Below, one piece after another: positions 10,497 to 21,289 of a DNA stretch of 64,000 bases. The stretch lies in assembly GCA_026214975.1 (NCBI GenBank), contig CM047809.1:32151977-32215976 (forward strand), in the 5' to 3' direction. Within the stretch, counting starts at the first letter, position 1. Each line of letters begins with the position of its first letter. Below the pieces are notes generated by a model. The model was not told the origin of the DNA. It did no database searches and saw nothing but the letters and a program-made list of their open reading frames with translations. The DNA comes from Gentiana macrophylla. Lineage: Eukaryota > Streptophyta > Magnoliopsida > Gentianales > Gentianaceae. The translations under genes and the position numbers were made by a program.

Positions 10497-11050
10497 GACA
10501 AACTCGTTAAGTCAATAGGACTGAAAAACTGAGTTCCGCAGGTCGGACTCAACAAAAAAAACATAAGTCAGCAGGACTGACAACAGAGCTCCGTAGGACG
10601 GACTCAGCAAAATCATACGTCAGCAGGACTGACAATCTGAGCTCCACAGGTCGGACTCCGCAAAAAACATAAGTCAACAAGACTAACAACTAAGCTCCGT
10701 AGGTCGGACTCAGCAAAATCATAAGTCGTCAAGACTAACAAATAGAGCTCCGCAGGTTGGACTCAATCAAAATATTTAAGTCTGCTTTACAAAAAAACTA
10801 AGTTCTGCAGATTGGACTAAGCCAAAATCGTTAAGTCAACAGGACTGGCCACTGAGCTCCATAGGTCGGACTAAGAAAAATCATAAGTCAGCAGGACTGA
10901 TAGACTGAGCTCTGCAGGTCGGACTCAGTCAAAATATTTAAGTCTACAGGACAGACCAACTGAGTTCCATAGGTCGGACTCATCCAATTTCATTAAGTCA
11001 GTAGGACTGACATCAAATTTCAGAGCTATGCAGGTCAGACTCAAAACCAT
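10497..11050 (+). repeat. Tandem repeat array in element B, 53-55 bp x about 10
   Basis: The marker ggtcggact recurs at 10541, 10596, 10649, 10702, 10755, 10810, 10864, 10917, 10972 and 11033, mostly 53-55 bp apart. Each unit also carries gtcagcaggactgac and gagctccgcag variants. The array follows the protease stop and precedes the antisense ORF. Confidence 0.9.
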
Positions 11051-11299
11051 AAAACTACACAACTAAGAATGCCATCCAAAAAATTATGAGTTATTGCATG
11101 GCATACTGCGGCGCAGGATACCCCACTACGTTTCAAAGATGTACTTAAAGAAAGTGCAAAGTAAAGTGCTCAAAGTAAAGTTAAGGAAGCTTAACAACAA
11201 AATACTTCTTAGGTTACAGAATTGCGCAGGTTACACATTTTGGGAAATATCAAAACAAAAAATAAAAATACAAGTCCACAAGTCTACTGATCTAAGCAT

Positions 11300-12850
11300 T
11301 TAGGACTGGACTCTGTTGTGGCTCTGAAGAAGTAGGAGCCGAAGTAGGGGCAGCCGAAGTGGAAGGCCCTAAGAGAACTCATCTGAAGCCTGAGAGAACT
11401 CATCTGAAGCCTTGTACTTCTAGATGGCCTCAGCAATCCTAACTGGAACAACAGCTTCTAGCTTCGCCTGTTCAGCTCGGAGCTTGGCCATGGCTTGATC
11501 CATCATGTTCCTCTCCTCGGTAAACTTGTCATCTATGGAATTAAGCTCAGCCTCTCTAGCCTAGAGTTGCTTCACGAGAGAACCTTGATCTCCTTGTATT
11601 TGGACTCATGAGCCCTTAAGTTTTCCGACCTTGATTGAGGTCGGGAACCTTCTTCTTCAAACCCTCATTGAGGATTGAAGACTTGGACAATCTCTGAAAA
11701 ACCTCCTTGCCGACTCAGGTCCCCTGTATGACAGAACCATGAAAATGAGAAACACTATCAAAGTATAGTGTAAAGCACAAATAGAGAAGAATAAAGCACA
11801 CATATTCCATGGCATTAGTGCCAGCTTCAGCCAGCTTCACGTTAGTCATCTCAGAGATCCGCTCATGCTCGGAAGTGGCATCTTCCCTCTAACTAGATTG
11901 GTCCTGAGTTTCTTGAAGAAGGACTCTGGACCTGCCTCTTTTCTTAGGCCTCACCTTCTGGGGATTCATAACAACTATGACTTGCCTCTGACGTTAGAGC
12001 TAAAGGCCTTCTTCTCCCCACTGGGTTAGAGCCGTCCAGAGTGACCAGATTTCAAGGTGATTTCACACAGGTTGTGACTGTGTCGAGGAGCTTATTGATT
12101 CCAAGGTGCTTCCACATAGGTTGTGGTTGTGTCGAGGATTATCCAAATACTTCAATCCATGATCCTAAGATTTATTCGATTTGAAGCCTTCCTCTGTGCG
12201 GTTTCACTTCAGATTGGGACTAGCATCAGCTAACTGAGCAGTAGTGATCAGCTCGTGAGAAAACTCCTTGACATCCAGGGTAATACCCATTTCCCGGTTG
12301 GCTCCCATGACATCCTCATCAACAGTAGTGGGACAGACGTCTTTCAGAATCTCTTTAGACCTACCGTGACCCAGCTCAGGTCACCCATCATGTCGGATGA
12401 AACCTCTCATTCCACCATTTGTGAGAAGATTTTCCTTTAAAAAGAATCAGAACCTTTTTTCGAGGGCCTACTTGGCATGGGAAATAATACCACCCAGGGC
12501 ACTCCTTCACCTTCTTATGCTGGTAGCAGGTTCACATAGAACTTGATTCCAACCAACCTACACCATATGGTGAATTCTATTATGGTCCTAGCCCTATTGG
12601 GCGCTATCTCTGACTGCTTCTAACCCATAGTAGCATGCAATGGGACAAGTAGGCCGGGCAAGAGGAAATCTAAGTCCGGCTTGAGTTGCTCCTATAAGCG
12701 ATGTAGTACCCCTCCGGTGGCTGGAGGGCAAAGTAATGGGGACCAGAAGGTAGTTTAGGGGTGTACTTCATCCTATCCACCCATGTTTGTTACAAATATT
12801 GGTTATTGCATCCTTGGAAAAGAAGGAGTTAACACCGTTGCTACCTATAA
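11300..12850 (-). pseudogene. Element B antisense ORF, heavily decayed
   Basis: Reading the minus strand from about 12850 gives a degenerate version of the element A antisense protein. It has a start-proximal KDAITNICNKHGWIG-like segment, a CYYGLEA segment matching HYGLEI of A, and a C-terminal half with ISEMTNVKLAEAGTNAMEY and VGKEVFQRLSKSS, which match the region around the second candidate intron of A. Stops occur every few tens of codons. Position and orientation equal those in A. No function can be assigned. Confidence 0.5.
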
Positions 12851-13304
12851 TTACCCTATTGGCTATCTGGCTATTAGGTTTCGGTGATGACTCAAATCGA
12901 CCGTCTATTGAATCGATAGAAATGGACTCGAACAGAGCAAGAAAGCAATTGAAAATGAAAATGGGCTTACTTGTAAAAGAGTCAGATGTAAGTTTGAATA
13001 GAGCAGCAATCGACGAGAGGAACTCAGTCTTCTGATATAAAGCCGCAAGTAGACGTTTGAAATGGAGTGGACAATTGATACGATGGGGGTTATAAGCCCC
13101 AACACATCTTGAGAACCATCACAATTCAAACAAGTAGGTAACAACGCCTCAAAACCTAGGACAGTTATGATAGCATCATGGCGAAACTACGCCAACTGGC
13201 AAAGTAGGATGTCGAAAAATCTACAAGTCTAAATGACCGAGCCGAGCTGCAACCTTGACAGATATGACTTGACCCCAAGAGCTTAGCTAAATATGGGAGG
13301 CTTA
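12850..13304 (+). other. Element B 3' untranslated region with antisense TTATAA box and polypurine tract
   Basis: At 13085-13100 it contains gggggttataagcccc, homologous to the palindrome upstream of the element A antisense ORF. It ends with the polypurine tract aaatatgggaggctta immediately before the 3' LTR start at 13305. No sense-strand ORF is recognised. Confidence 0.6.
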
Positions 13305-13405
13305 TGACGGAGGTCGTATTTCACCTCGCCACGTGTCATCCCCGCATTGACCAAACATTAAATGAAACTATAACCTTAAGTGCCATGAGCACCACTTTAA
13401 GCCTT
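13305..13405 (+). repeat. Element B 3' LTR, truncated to ~100 bp
   Basis: TGACGGAGGTCG... follows the polypurine tract and matches the first ~100 bp of the 5' LTR (shared attaaatgaaactataacct). Homology stops after taagcct at about 13404, where copia integrase-region sequence starts. Confidence 0.85.
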
Positions 13406-14310
13406 GGAAAACAGCTAAAGGAGAAACATGCATGTTTGTCAAAAATAAACAATCAACCAGCTGGATTTGGCATAGAAGATTAAATCACTTGAATTTCAAA
13501 ACCATCAACAATTTATCAAAGAACAAGTTAGTTGAAGGCACACTTAAAGATCACATTCAAGAAAGAAAGTCTATGTGATGCATGTCAGAAAGGGAAACAA
13601 ATCAAAAGTTCCTTCAAGTCAAAGTCCTATCAATCAACAACAAGAATTTTACATCTGTTACATATGGACCTATTTGGACCAGTCACACCAGTAAGTGTAA
13701 GTGGTAAGAAATACAATCTAGCAGTGGTTGATGACTTCTCCAAATTCACCTGGACCATCTTCATGAACAAGAAGAGAGAGACACCCAAGAAGATGCCAGA
13801 TTTACTACGAAGAATTCAAAATGAGAAAGAACTAAAGATTATCAAGATCAGATCAGATAGAGGCACAAAGTTTCTAAATGAAGCAATCAGAACTTATTGT
13901 GAAGAAAATGGAGTATTACATCAATTATCTGCAGCAGGAACTCCACAACAAAATGGTGTAGTAGAAAGAAGAAACATAACTCTCAAAGAAGCAGTCAGAA
14001 CAATGATTGCAGAAGCATGTTTACCAAAAAGATTTTGGGCTGAAGCAGCAAACACAGCATGCTATACACAAAATAGATCAATCATCAACAAACATCATGG
14101 AATGACTCCATATGAGATATGGAATGGAAGAAAACCTAACATTTCACATTTACACATGTTTGGATCTAAATGTTTTGTCTTGAACAGGAATCAGTTACAC
14201 ACTTTTGATGAAAAGGCTGATGAAGCAATCTTTATGGGATACTCAGACACCATCAGGCATTTAGAGTTCTCAACAAAAGAACATTAGTGATTGAAGAATC
14301 AATACATGTA
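13406..14310 (+). pseudogene. int: Element H copia GAG-pre-integrase and integrase core
   Basis: The frame around 13470 reads WHRRLNHLNFKTINNLSK, the GAG-pre-integrase motif with zinc-ligand His residues. LCDACQKGKQ at about 13572 supplies the Cys pair. The integrase core follows, with HMDLFGPV (first catalytic Asp), IRSDRGTKF (second Asp) and GTPQQNGVVERRN (catalytic Glu). TPYEIWNGRKPNISHLHMFG and a VFDEPN end complete the copia integrase pattern. One frameshift near 13530 and another near 14260 break the frame. It would insert cDNA into the host chromosome. Confidence 0.9.
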
Positions 14311-14599
14311 GTATTCGATGAACCAAACATAAATGGTGAAAGTCTACAAGATCAAGAAGAAAAAGCAACACAAAGGCAAGTGTATATGAATACAACAAAG
14401 ATGCCGACCACCATTCTAAGTCACAATCTTGAAACCAAGATGAGCCACAAGTCATTACAACAGAAGAAGCACCAGAACTTGAAGCTCATACAGAACCTGA
14501 AGTTGCAGAAGCACCAAGTGAAGAACAACTTCAACCTGATCTAAATTGGCTAAGAGATCATCCTGAAGATCAAGTCACTGGAAACATTCACACATGAGT

Positions 14600-15357
14600 T
14601 AGAAGCAGAAGACAACTGGAGCATATGCTAACATGTTTTCTATCACAAGTGGAACCCAAGACTATAGATGATGCAATCCAAGATGCAGATTGGATCACAG
14701 CCATGCAAGAAGAACTAAATGAATTTGAAAGAAATGAAGTATGGGAACTTGTTGACAGACCAGACACAGCCAACATCATTGGAACAAAATGGGTATTCAG
14801 AAACAAGATGGATGAAAAAGGAACAGTTTTCATAAACAAAGCAAGGCTAGTTGCAAAAGGCTACTCTCAAGTAGAAGGAATAGATTATGATGAAACATTT
14901 GCACCAGTGGAAAGACTGGAGGCAATCAGACTCTTTCTAACTTTTGCTGCACACAAAGACTTCAAGGTCTATCAAATGGATGTCAAGAGTGCATTTCTGA
15001 ATGGACTTTTGGAAGAAGAAGTATATGTGGAACAACCTCCTGGTTTTCAACTTAAAGGAAAAGAAGACGAAGTATACAAGCTCAGGAAAGCTCTTTATGG
15101 ACTCAAACAGGCACCCAGAGCTTGGTATGAAACACTATCACAATTTTAGATCAAGAATGGATTCAACAAAGGAACTATAGATAAGACTCTATTCAAATTA
15201 GAAGAGGGAAAAAGCACATTACTAGTACAGATCTATGTTGATGACATCATCTTTGGATCAGAGGATGAAAAGCTGTGTGAGAAATTTGCAAACCTAATGA
15301 AGAGAAAATTTCAGATGAGCATGATGGGAGAATTAAATTACTTTCTTGGTCTTCAAG
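14600..15357 (+). pseudogene. rt: Element H copia reverse transcriptase, N-terminal and catalytic part
   Basis: The open frame 14625-15149 carries [41 protein letters not shown] and [13 protein letters not shown] in the order of copia RT. After one stop (tag 15147-15149) the frame continues to YVDDIIFGS at about 15227, the catalytic YVDD box, and ends at NYFLGLQ. It is interrupted at 15357 by element F and resumes at 29095. Apart from the single stop and the insertion it is well preserved. Confidence 0.92.
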
Positions 15358-15995
15358 TGTTGGTCACTTGGAAAGGCTAACACAAGTTTAGAGGGGGGGT
15401 GAATAAACTTGTCACCAAAAACTAATCTGAGTGGAAAAGCCCAGGAACTGAAGTTTCTCGAAACTCAAAGCGATCTTCGATTCGATTTTGTTCTGTCCCC
15501 TTAACTTGTCTTGGAGTTCGATTAGCTCAACTGAATATAAGTTAATGCTGACTTATATTTAGTCTTGTTAACTGGCAGCGGATAAAACTAGCCCTTAGCG
15601 CAATAGATGTGTAAATAGAAAACTAGACCTTCTATGTATCGATTCTATCTTTGACTCGATTAATCCAGTGTTTGCTTTGAGTGATAATGCAATAAATAAA
15701 ACAAACACAAATGCATAAAGTAAATCAACACATGATTTGTTTATGGAAGTTCCGGGTGGTGTAATCCCGTACGTCTCCCTTTCTCCTGTGGCGTAGGAGG
15801 TATCACTAGAATAATGAGATAACCGTTACAAAATCCTAGCACTATGACAGTCCTTCACGACACCCTAGTTTCACTGTCTACACAAAATGAAGAAAGGTGA
15901 GATTGCTCCCTTCACTCTGCACACTGATCCTTCGGAGGTGGAATGACTCCTTCACCAGCTCACCACTAACATACACAGTCCTCAGACTGCACCAA
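15358..15995 (-). repeat. Element F 3' LTR, distal piece
   Basis: It is homologous to 27362-28000, with shared landmarks ggctaacacaagttta and gaataaacttgtcacca. The plus-strand start tgttggtca abuts the duplication tcaag. It is separated from its other half (23396-24046) by element G. Confidence 0.88.
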
Positions 15996-16768
15996 TGTTA
16001 AGGGTCAATTTGTAGTGTTTTATAAGGATATATTTTATATCAATATACCCCATATATGGATGTTTTTCGTAGAATTCGAGCTTATAATCGATTAATTGAG
16101 CAAATGACGTTTTGAATAGTTAAAATGCAAAATCGAGTAAATATCGTGGTTTTATTATCTATTTTGTATGGTTTTACGTTTTGCTCGGTTTTGTCATCTT
16201 TTAGGTGCACAAATGTGGAATGGAAGAGGTCTAAATGATGTTTGATTGAAGATTAAAGTGGAAAGAAAGAGATACAAGAGGATGAAGATGAAATAAAGCT
16301 TGGGAAAATCCAAAGCGACTCGTAATCTGACGGGCTAATCAAAAGGCGTTTTACGAAGAAGAGTCCTTAATGAAAGTTGTAGAGTTTTCGAGAGCTTTTT
16401 ATGACATTCGGATCATAATTTTTGGAGTCTACAACTCAAGATATGAATTTTAGAAGTTTGAGTCAGTGAACTAGCGTTCGAAATTCTAAACTAGCGTTCA
16501 CAGCAGCAATTTGATACAGAGTCTTCAGCTTGAGCATGAACCAGCGTTCACTCTCCGTCCATGGTGAAAAACGGGCGTCCGACACCGACATGCAGCAGAA
16601 CCGACTTACAATTCATTCAAATTACTAATTGGAAATTCCTAATTAAAAAATTATTCAGCCGACATGCATAATACAACAAAGCAAAGCCGCCTTAGCTTAT
16701 TCTATAAATAGCAGAGCAGCCTTTACCCTAAAATCATCCCATAATTCATACACAATATCCCTCCATCA
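15996..16768 (+). repeat. Element G first LTR (773 bp)
   Basis: It starts TGTTAAGGGTCAATTTG and ends ...CCCTCCATCA, four bases before the primer-binding site. It resembles the first few hundred bases of the second LTR (19653), but lacks about 800 bp of the LTR2 3' half. A cluster of gcgttca/gggcgtccg motifs lies at 16470-16600, upstream of the TATA box. Confidence 0.8.
16703..16710 (+). promoter_or_regulatory. TATA box of element G first LTR
   Basis: TATAAATA in the context tattctataaatagcagag, about 60 bp before the LTR end. Confidence 0.65.
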
Positions 16769-16772
16769 AAAG

Positions 16773-16790
16773 TGGCGCCGTTGCCGGGGA
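16773..16790 (+). promoter_or_regulatory. Primer-binding site, tRNA-Asp type (element G, first)
   Basis: TGGCGCCGTTGCCGGGGA is a full match to the complement of the plant tRNA-Asp 3' end (recalled …CCCCGGCAACGGCGCCA). It is the usual primer of Athila elements. Confidence 0.9.
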
Positions 16791-18540
16791 ATAGGTGTCA
16801 TGTTGAATCTGATCTTGTTATTTCTTGATTTTGTTACGTTTATTTTTCGTTTTAATAAAAGTAGCGTTTACCAAATCGAGAGTTTTTATTTTGCCGTGTT
16901 TCGATGACCATAAGGTTAAGAATGTGCAAAAGTTTTTTACTCGATTTGTTTAAACGTGAAGTATGTGTTTATGTGTTTTACGATCTAACCTCTTTGTGCT
17001 TTAATTGAAAGTGGCTCTTTGTGATCTATGTTAATATGTGTTTTAAGTTTTTAGGGTTTGTCTGCGTTTTCTGCTCTCTCTGTGTATTCGTTGTATGGAC
17101 GAGCGTTCAAGTTAGTGAACGCCCGTCCGATTCTTCTTTAGCTGCAGTAAACGGCGTTTGAAAGTATTGGGCGCTTCGTCCGTTCAAATATTTTCGACTA
17201 CTTACGGTTTAAAGGACCAGGCGGCGTCTATGCTTTCGAACGTCCGTCCGGTTGGTTTTCAAGTCAAGCGAGCGTTTGTTTTGGTGAACGCTTCGTCCAA
17301 AGCTGTATTTTGAGGTGAACGCCGTCATTTGTCTTTGAACGCCAGATTAGTAGTCCAGGTTTTTCTTGATCTCATTCCTAATGCTTTTATTTAGTATGGA
17401 TTGCTTACATTCGAGCATATGTGGCCTATTTATTTTTTACATAGATGTCCTGAATATGAATGTTATACCTTTCCATCTATGAATTCATGCTAAGTAAATG
17501 ATCTTATTCCTTATACATGATTCATCTATGCATGTTATAGTTACTGTCGGTTCTCGTATGCTATAACTGGTCTTCGTGTTAATTAGTAGCTAATGTCGGT
17601 TTCCGTATGCTACATACCGCTGTGATGAATCTTGTGAGCTTTGAGACTTATGTGCTTCCTTGTTATTTTTATAACTCATTTGGGTAGTAACTGTCGGTTT
17701 TCCGTTGCTACGATGGAAACCTTATGAGTTATATCTGTTTAGTATAGCTAATCGTTGGTTTTCCATAATGCTATCACCTTTGACGAAGTCTTAAAGCGCG
17801 TCTACATCGCATGTAATGAAACGATCTTGCATCGTTTATCGTAACTTTGTCATTATCCAGGTGACGCGTTTATTATATACATGTCATGTTGCAAATGAGT
17901 GGGCTAGTTTTCTTTCTTTTATTTTCTTTTATTTTTGCATATCATTCAGATGCATATCATTTAGTTGCATGTCATCTAGTTGCATTGTTTTTCTATTTTC
18001 TTTTATTTTTCTTGAGCGTAGTTAACTGTCGGTTTCCGTAATACTACCTCGTTTTTATTTTAGTTTCTGCATAAGCCGTAGTCACCGTAGAGTTGTCGGG
18101 GTCAACTTGCTCACTGAGCTGTCGAGATTTATTTTTATTTATTTTATTTTTAGGATTGCATATCATGTAGATTGCATTGTAGTATATTTTCATATAGTTG
18201 CACCTAGCCTCGACTTTGTAGTATTTCATGTATAGTATTCAATCTTTAGTTGAGCTTAAGTTGAAAAATCTATATGATCCTTTTCTTCATGTGCTTTATA
18301 TATGTAATCTTTTCTTTTTCCCGAAGACTCTTTTTGCCTTGATCAAGTCTGCGCAGGATACTTTCTATAGCTATTGTGCACTTTAAAGATGTATTCATTT
18401 GTCTGTGATGCTCCACGAGTCTTCTTGAGCTATGCAAGCAATCCACAGTTCTTGTTGGTTCCTCCGCAATTGCCGACATCCAATCGACTAAGTTCTCTAA
18501 TTTATTATTTCTGTATAACTTGAGGACAAGTTGCAATCTA
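16791..18540 (+). ncRNA. Element G structured leader with five covarying stem-loops
   Basis: No ORF of note. Five stem-loops share a loop close to taactgtcggtttccgtaat with different complementary stems. They are GTTATAG/CTATAAC (17534-17567), GTAGC/GCTAC (17586-17613), GTAGt/gCTAC with one G-U pair (17684-17711), ATAGC/GCTAT (17744-17774) and GTAGT/ACTAC (18018-18047). The third lies inside a 10-bp outer stem, TATAACTCAT (17670-17679) with ATGAGTTATA (17724-17733). A further AAACGAT/ATCGTTT hairpin is at 17819-17837. In an element without genes these are probably cis-acting RNA, perhaps for packaging or dimerisation. That role is inference. Confidence 0.5.
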
Positions 18541-19640
18541 AGTGTGGGGAAGGATAGATGATTTATGTGTCTACTTTCGTTTGCTCATATTTTTAGTATT
18601 TCTATGAAAAGTGCTTAATTTTCAAATTTTTGTTATATCCCGAGTAGACAAAGGCATATCTTTGCTTGAGTTTATATCATTTTTGCTATATTCGTATATT
18701 TAGTAATTTTAGTTGTTTCACCCGACACTCTTTTCACATGCCATAGTAAATGATGAGCTAAATGTTGAAAGCCTACCCCATTTTAGTTGGAGATTTTTGA
18801 TGATTATAGCATGTTTCTTTGCTTATGTACAATTCTTGAAAAGTTTAGTAGTTTGTATTCTAGGATTAAAGTATGACATCTTGTGAATATCTGTAAGTTT
18901 GAATGTGATAAGTGAAACGTGATTAAGTCTTTGCAATAGTAATAAATTGTTTACTTGAGGTGTTATGCTCGGTGGTGCATACTACTAGAAAAATAATCTT
19001 TTCCACTTTGCCAACCCGAAAAATCTCTAAGTAAACATAATTGTAATTGTGTGTGTCGGAAGTCGTTTATGATTTGGGTGAGGTAGGGTGTACCACGTAT
19101 GTCCTATTCCACTATGATGATCAAAGCTCACGACATCGGTTTATAGTCGCCTTATGATTGGAGTAAGGTAGGGGATTATCTTGAAATGTCCTATTCTCGC
19201 TATGAGGCAAAAGCTTATTCTCGATGTGTGTTAGAAAAGTGTGAAAAAGTGAAAATATTGAAATATATTATTATGAATAAGTAAGGACTTAGTTATCGTT
19301 AATCTTATACCCAGTATAAACTGAAGGATATGTTGTAGGGATTATCCTCTGAGTCTGTCAGAAATGTTTTAGATATTCTCTACTATTTCTTTTTGGGATA
19401 TGTATGTTTTGTAAAGTGATTGTTATAATTTTTGAATATTTCTAACTTAGATGGGAAACCGGGCTAGTTTTGGTTTGAATAACTTTCAAATTGTGGAACT
19501 TAGTGGAAGTTTATTATGGCTATGCACACACTACATGGGTGAACCTCTAAACTACTTGAATATGTTTTATATTTGCATAAGTGTTTATTTGTCTCGAGTG
19601 ATGATTATGTTTTGTCTTGCTCGGGACGAGCAAGGTTTAA
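18541..19640 (+). other. Element G 3' untranslated region
   Basis: It opens just after cttgaggacaagttgcaat and taagtgtgggg (18516-18550) and ends with gctcgggacgagcaaggttt before the polypurine tract. Both phrases resemble the conserved end of Athila elements. No ORF longer than about 76 codons and no domain is seen. Confidence 0.55.
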
Positions 19641-19652
19641 GTGTGGGGGAGT
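19641..19652 (+). promoter_or_regulatory. Polypurine tract of element G
   Basis: gtgtgggggagt immediately precedes the LTR start TGTTAAGGG at 19653. It would prime plus-strand synthesis. Confidence 0.8.
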
Positions 19653-21265
19653 TGTTAAGGGTGATTTTATACGTTTTATAAGGATATATTTTATGTCAAT
19701 ATTCCCCATATTCTTAGGATTTTCATAGAAATCGAGCTTATAATCGATTAATTGAGTAAATGGTGTTTCTAATAAGTTAAATTGCAAAACGTAGAGATTT
19801 ATGTGTTTAAATCATGATTTTATATTATTTTAGGATTATGTTACGCTTTGGTATGTTTTTCCTACATTGTAGATACACATTGTTGATGGAAAGGATGATT
19901 TTAAAGAGATGAATTCGAGTGGAAAATCCCGAAATATACTCGAAATACGACGGGCTAATCAAAAAGACGTTTTCGGAAACCGACCAAATAGATACAGGAA
20001 ACGTGAAACGTGATTAGGAGTTAGTTTCCATGTCAATCAAGGAGTTAGGCGTTTACAGAAATAGACCAAACGCCTATTTGGTCGTTTTAGATTAGGAGTT
20101 AGTTTGCATGTCGGTTGCAAGGCAGAAATTTGATACAGGATGATCGACTTCTCGGCAACGCACGTCCGAATTCTCCGTCCCAATCATCAAACGCTGCGTC
20201 TAAACCACGCCATAGTCCACCGCCTTACTCATCTATTTAAATGCAGCGCATGGAAACCTAAAATATCATCATAATTTCCAGCCGCAGTGCGAGAGGAGAG
20301 CAGCCAAGAGAAATAAAAAATAAAAAAATAAAAAAAAAAAAAAAAACCTTTTTTTTCTGAAAGGAGCAACCGCATATTCCAACACACAAAGGATGAATCC
20401 TTCCATCCCCATAATCGTGATCATCATCATGATGCAAGGCTAAGCACATAGCGGTAGAGCAACGGGATGAAACCACACAACGTCATCACACCATGAATCA
20501 TTAGTTTATCCTTGTTTATGATTTGAATATTGTTTTATTTATCGATTGATTCTTGGATTAATTGTTAAGTGTTTTATTAGATAGGAATGTCAATGAAACC
20601 ATATTTTGCTTTGAATTTATATGGAAATATGATTCAATAGTAGAGCTTTTCAATCGATACGGTTAATGATAATTTGAGGAATCACGTTGTTAATTGGGTT
20701 GTTTAATTTGGGAACAAATTTATGATCTTGTTATGAATGTTAATTTGTTTTGCTTGGAAAAGAAAACGAATCCTAGAAATTGATTTAAAGGAATTCGATC
20801 GATTTGAGATTGATCATACCAATAAATCGTATTTGGATCATAAAAAGTGGTTGCGTGATTGTTGTGTGGTGGATCCTTGTTGTTTTACCGTTCTTTTAAA
20901 TCTTTGATAAACCGAAATCGTTCGTAACAATCGTCAATTGCTACGTCTAGTTAGTTAATTAGTGTTAGAAACCCGAGTTGTTAATTGCTAATTTTTTGCA
21001 AATTTACTGTTCATCGTTTTTTTTATACTATTCATCAAAGTTACTGTTCATCGTCATTTTTACTGTTCATAATTAGCATAAACCCTAGTTTAATTAGTAT
21101 AAAATTTAATTTTAGTTAATAAGTTGTGACATTATTTATAACAGCTATATTTTAATCCGATAATTGTACGATTCCCTTAGGATGACTCGGTAACACCCTA
21201 TACTACGATCCTTATACTTGGGGTGTTCCGGTAATTATAAATTTAAAACACGTTTTTACCGAACA
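19653..21265 (+). repeat. Element G second LTR (1613 bp)
   Basis: It starts TGTTAAGGGTGATTTTATAC and ends ...TTTTTACCGAACA, six bases before a second primer-binding site. A weak TATA-like TATTTAAA lies at 20234-20241. It is both a 3' LTR for the sequence on its left and a 5' LTR for the partial leader on its right. Confidence 0.8.
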
Positions 21266-21271
21266 AGTTTT

Positions 21272-21289
21272 TGGCGCCGTTGCCGGGGA
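21272..21289 (+). promoter_or_regulatory. Primer-binding site, tRNA-Asp type (element G, second)
   Basis: TGGCGCCGTTGCCGGGGA, identical to the first site at 16773. Confidence 0.9.

Larger units (their letters stand above)
7528..13405 (+). mobile_element. Element B: Tat-lineage gag-protease-only retrotransposon, 3' LTR truncated
   Basis: The order is 5' LTR, tRNA-Asn primer site, gag, protease, 53-55 bp tandem array, antisense ORF, polypurine tract and about 100 bp of 3' LTR. At 13405 the homology to the 5' LTR stops and copia pol sequence begins. RT, RNase H and integrase are missing, exactly as in element A. The 5' and 3' LTR starts differ at several bases over 100 bp, so the insertion is not recent. 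Confidence 0.85.

Noticed and set aside
10497..11050. CRISPR-like regular repeats
   Set aside because: Plain tandem repeat of 53-55 bp within element B; no unique spacers and no cas genes.
18541..19640. Hidden gag or pol in element G
   Set aside because: No RT, integrase, protease or gag block is readable in any frame. Only the Athila-type 3' end phrases are seen.
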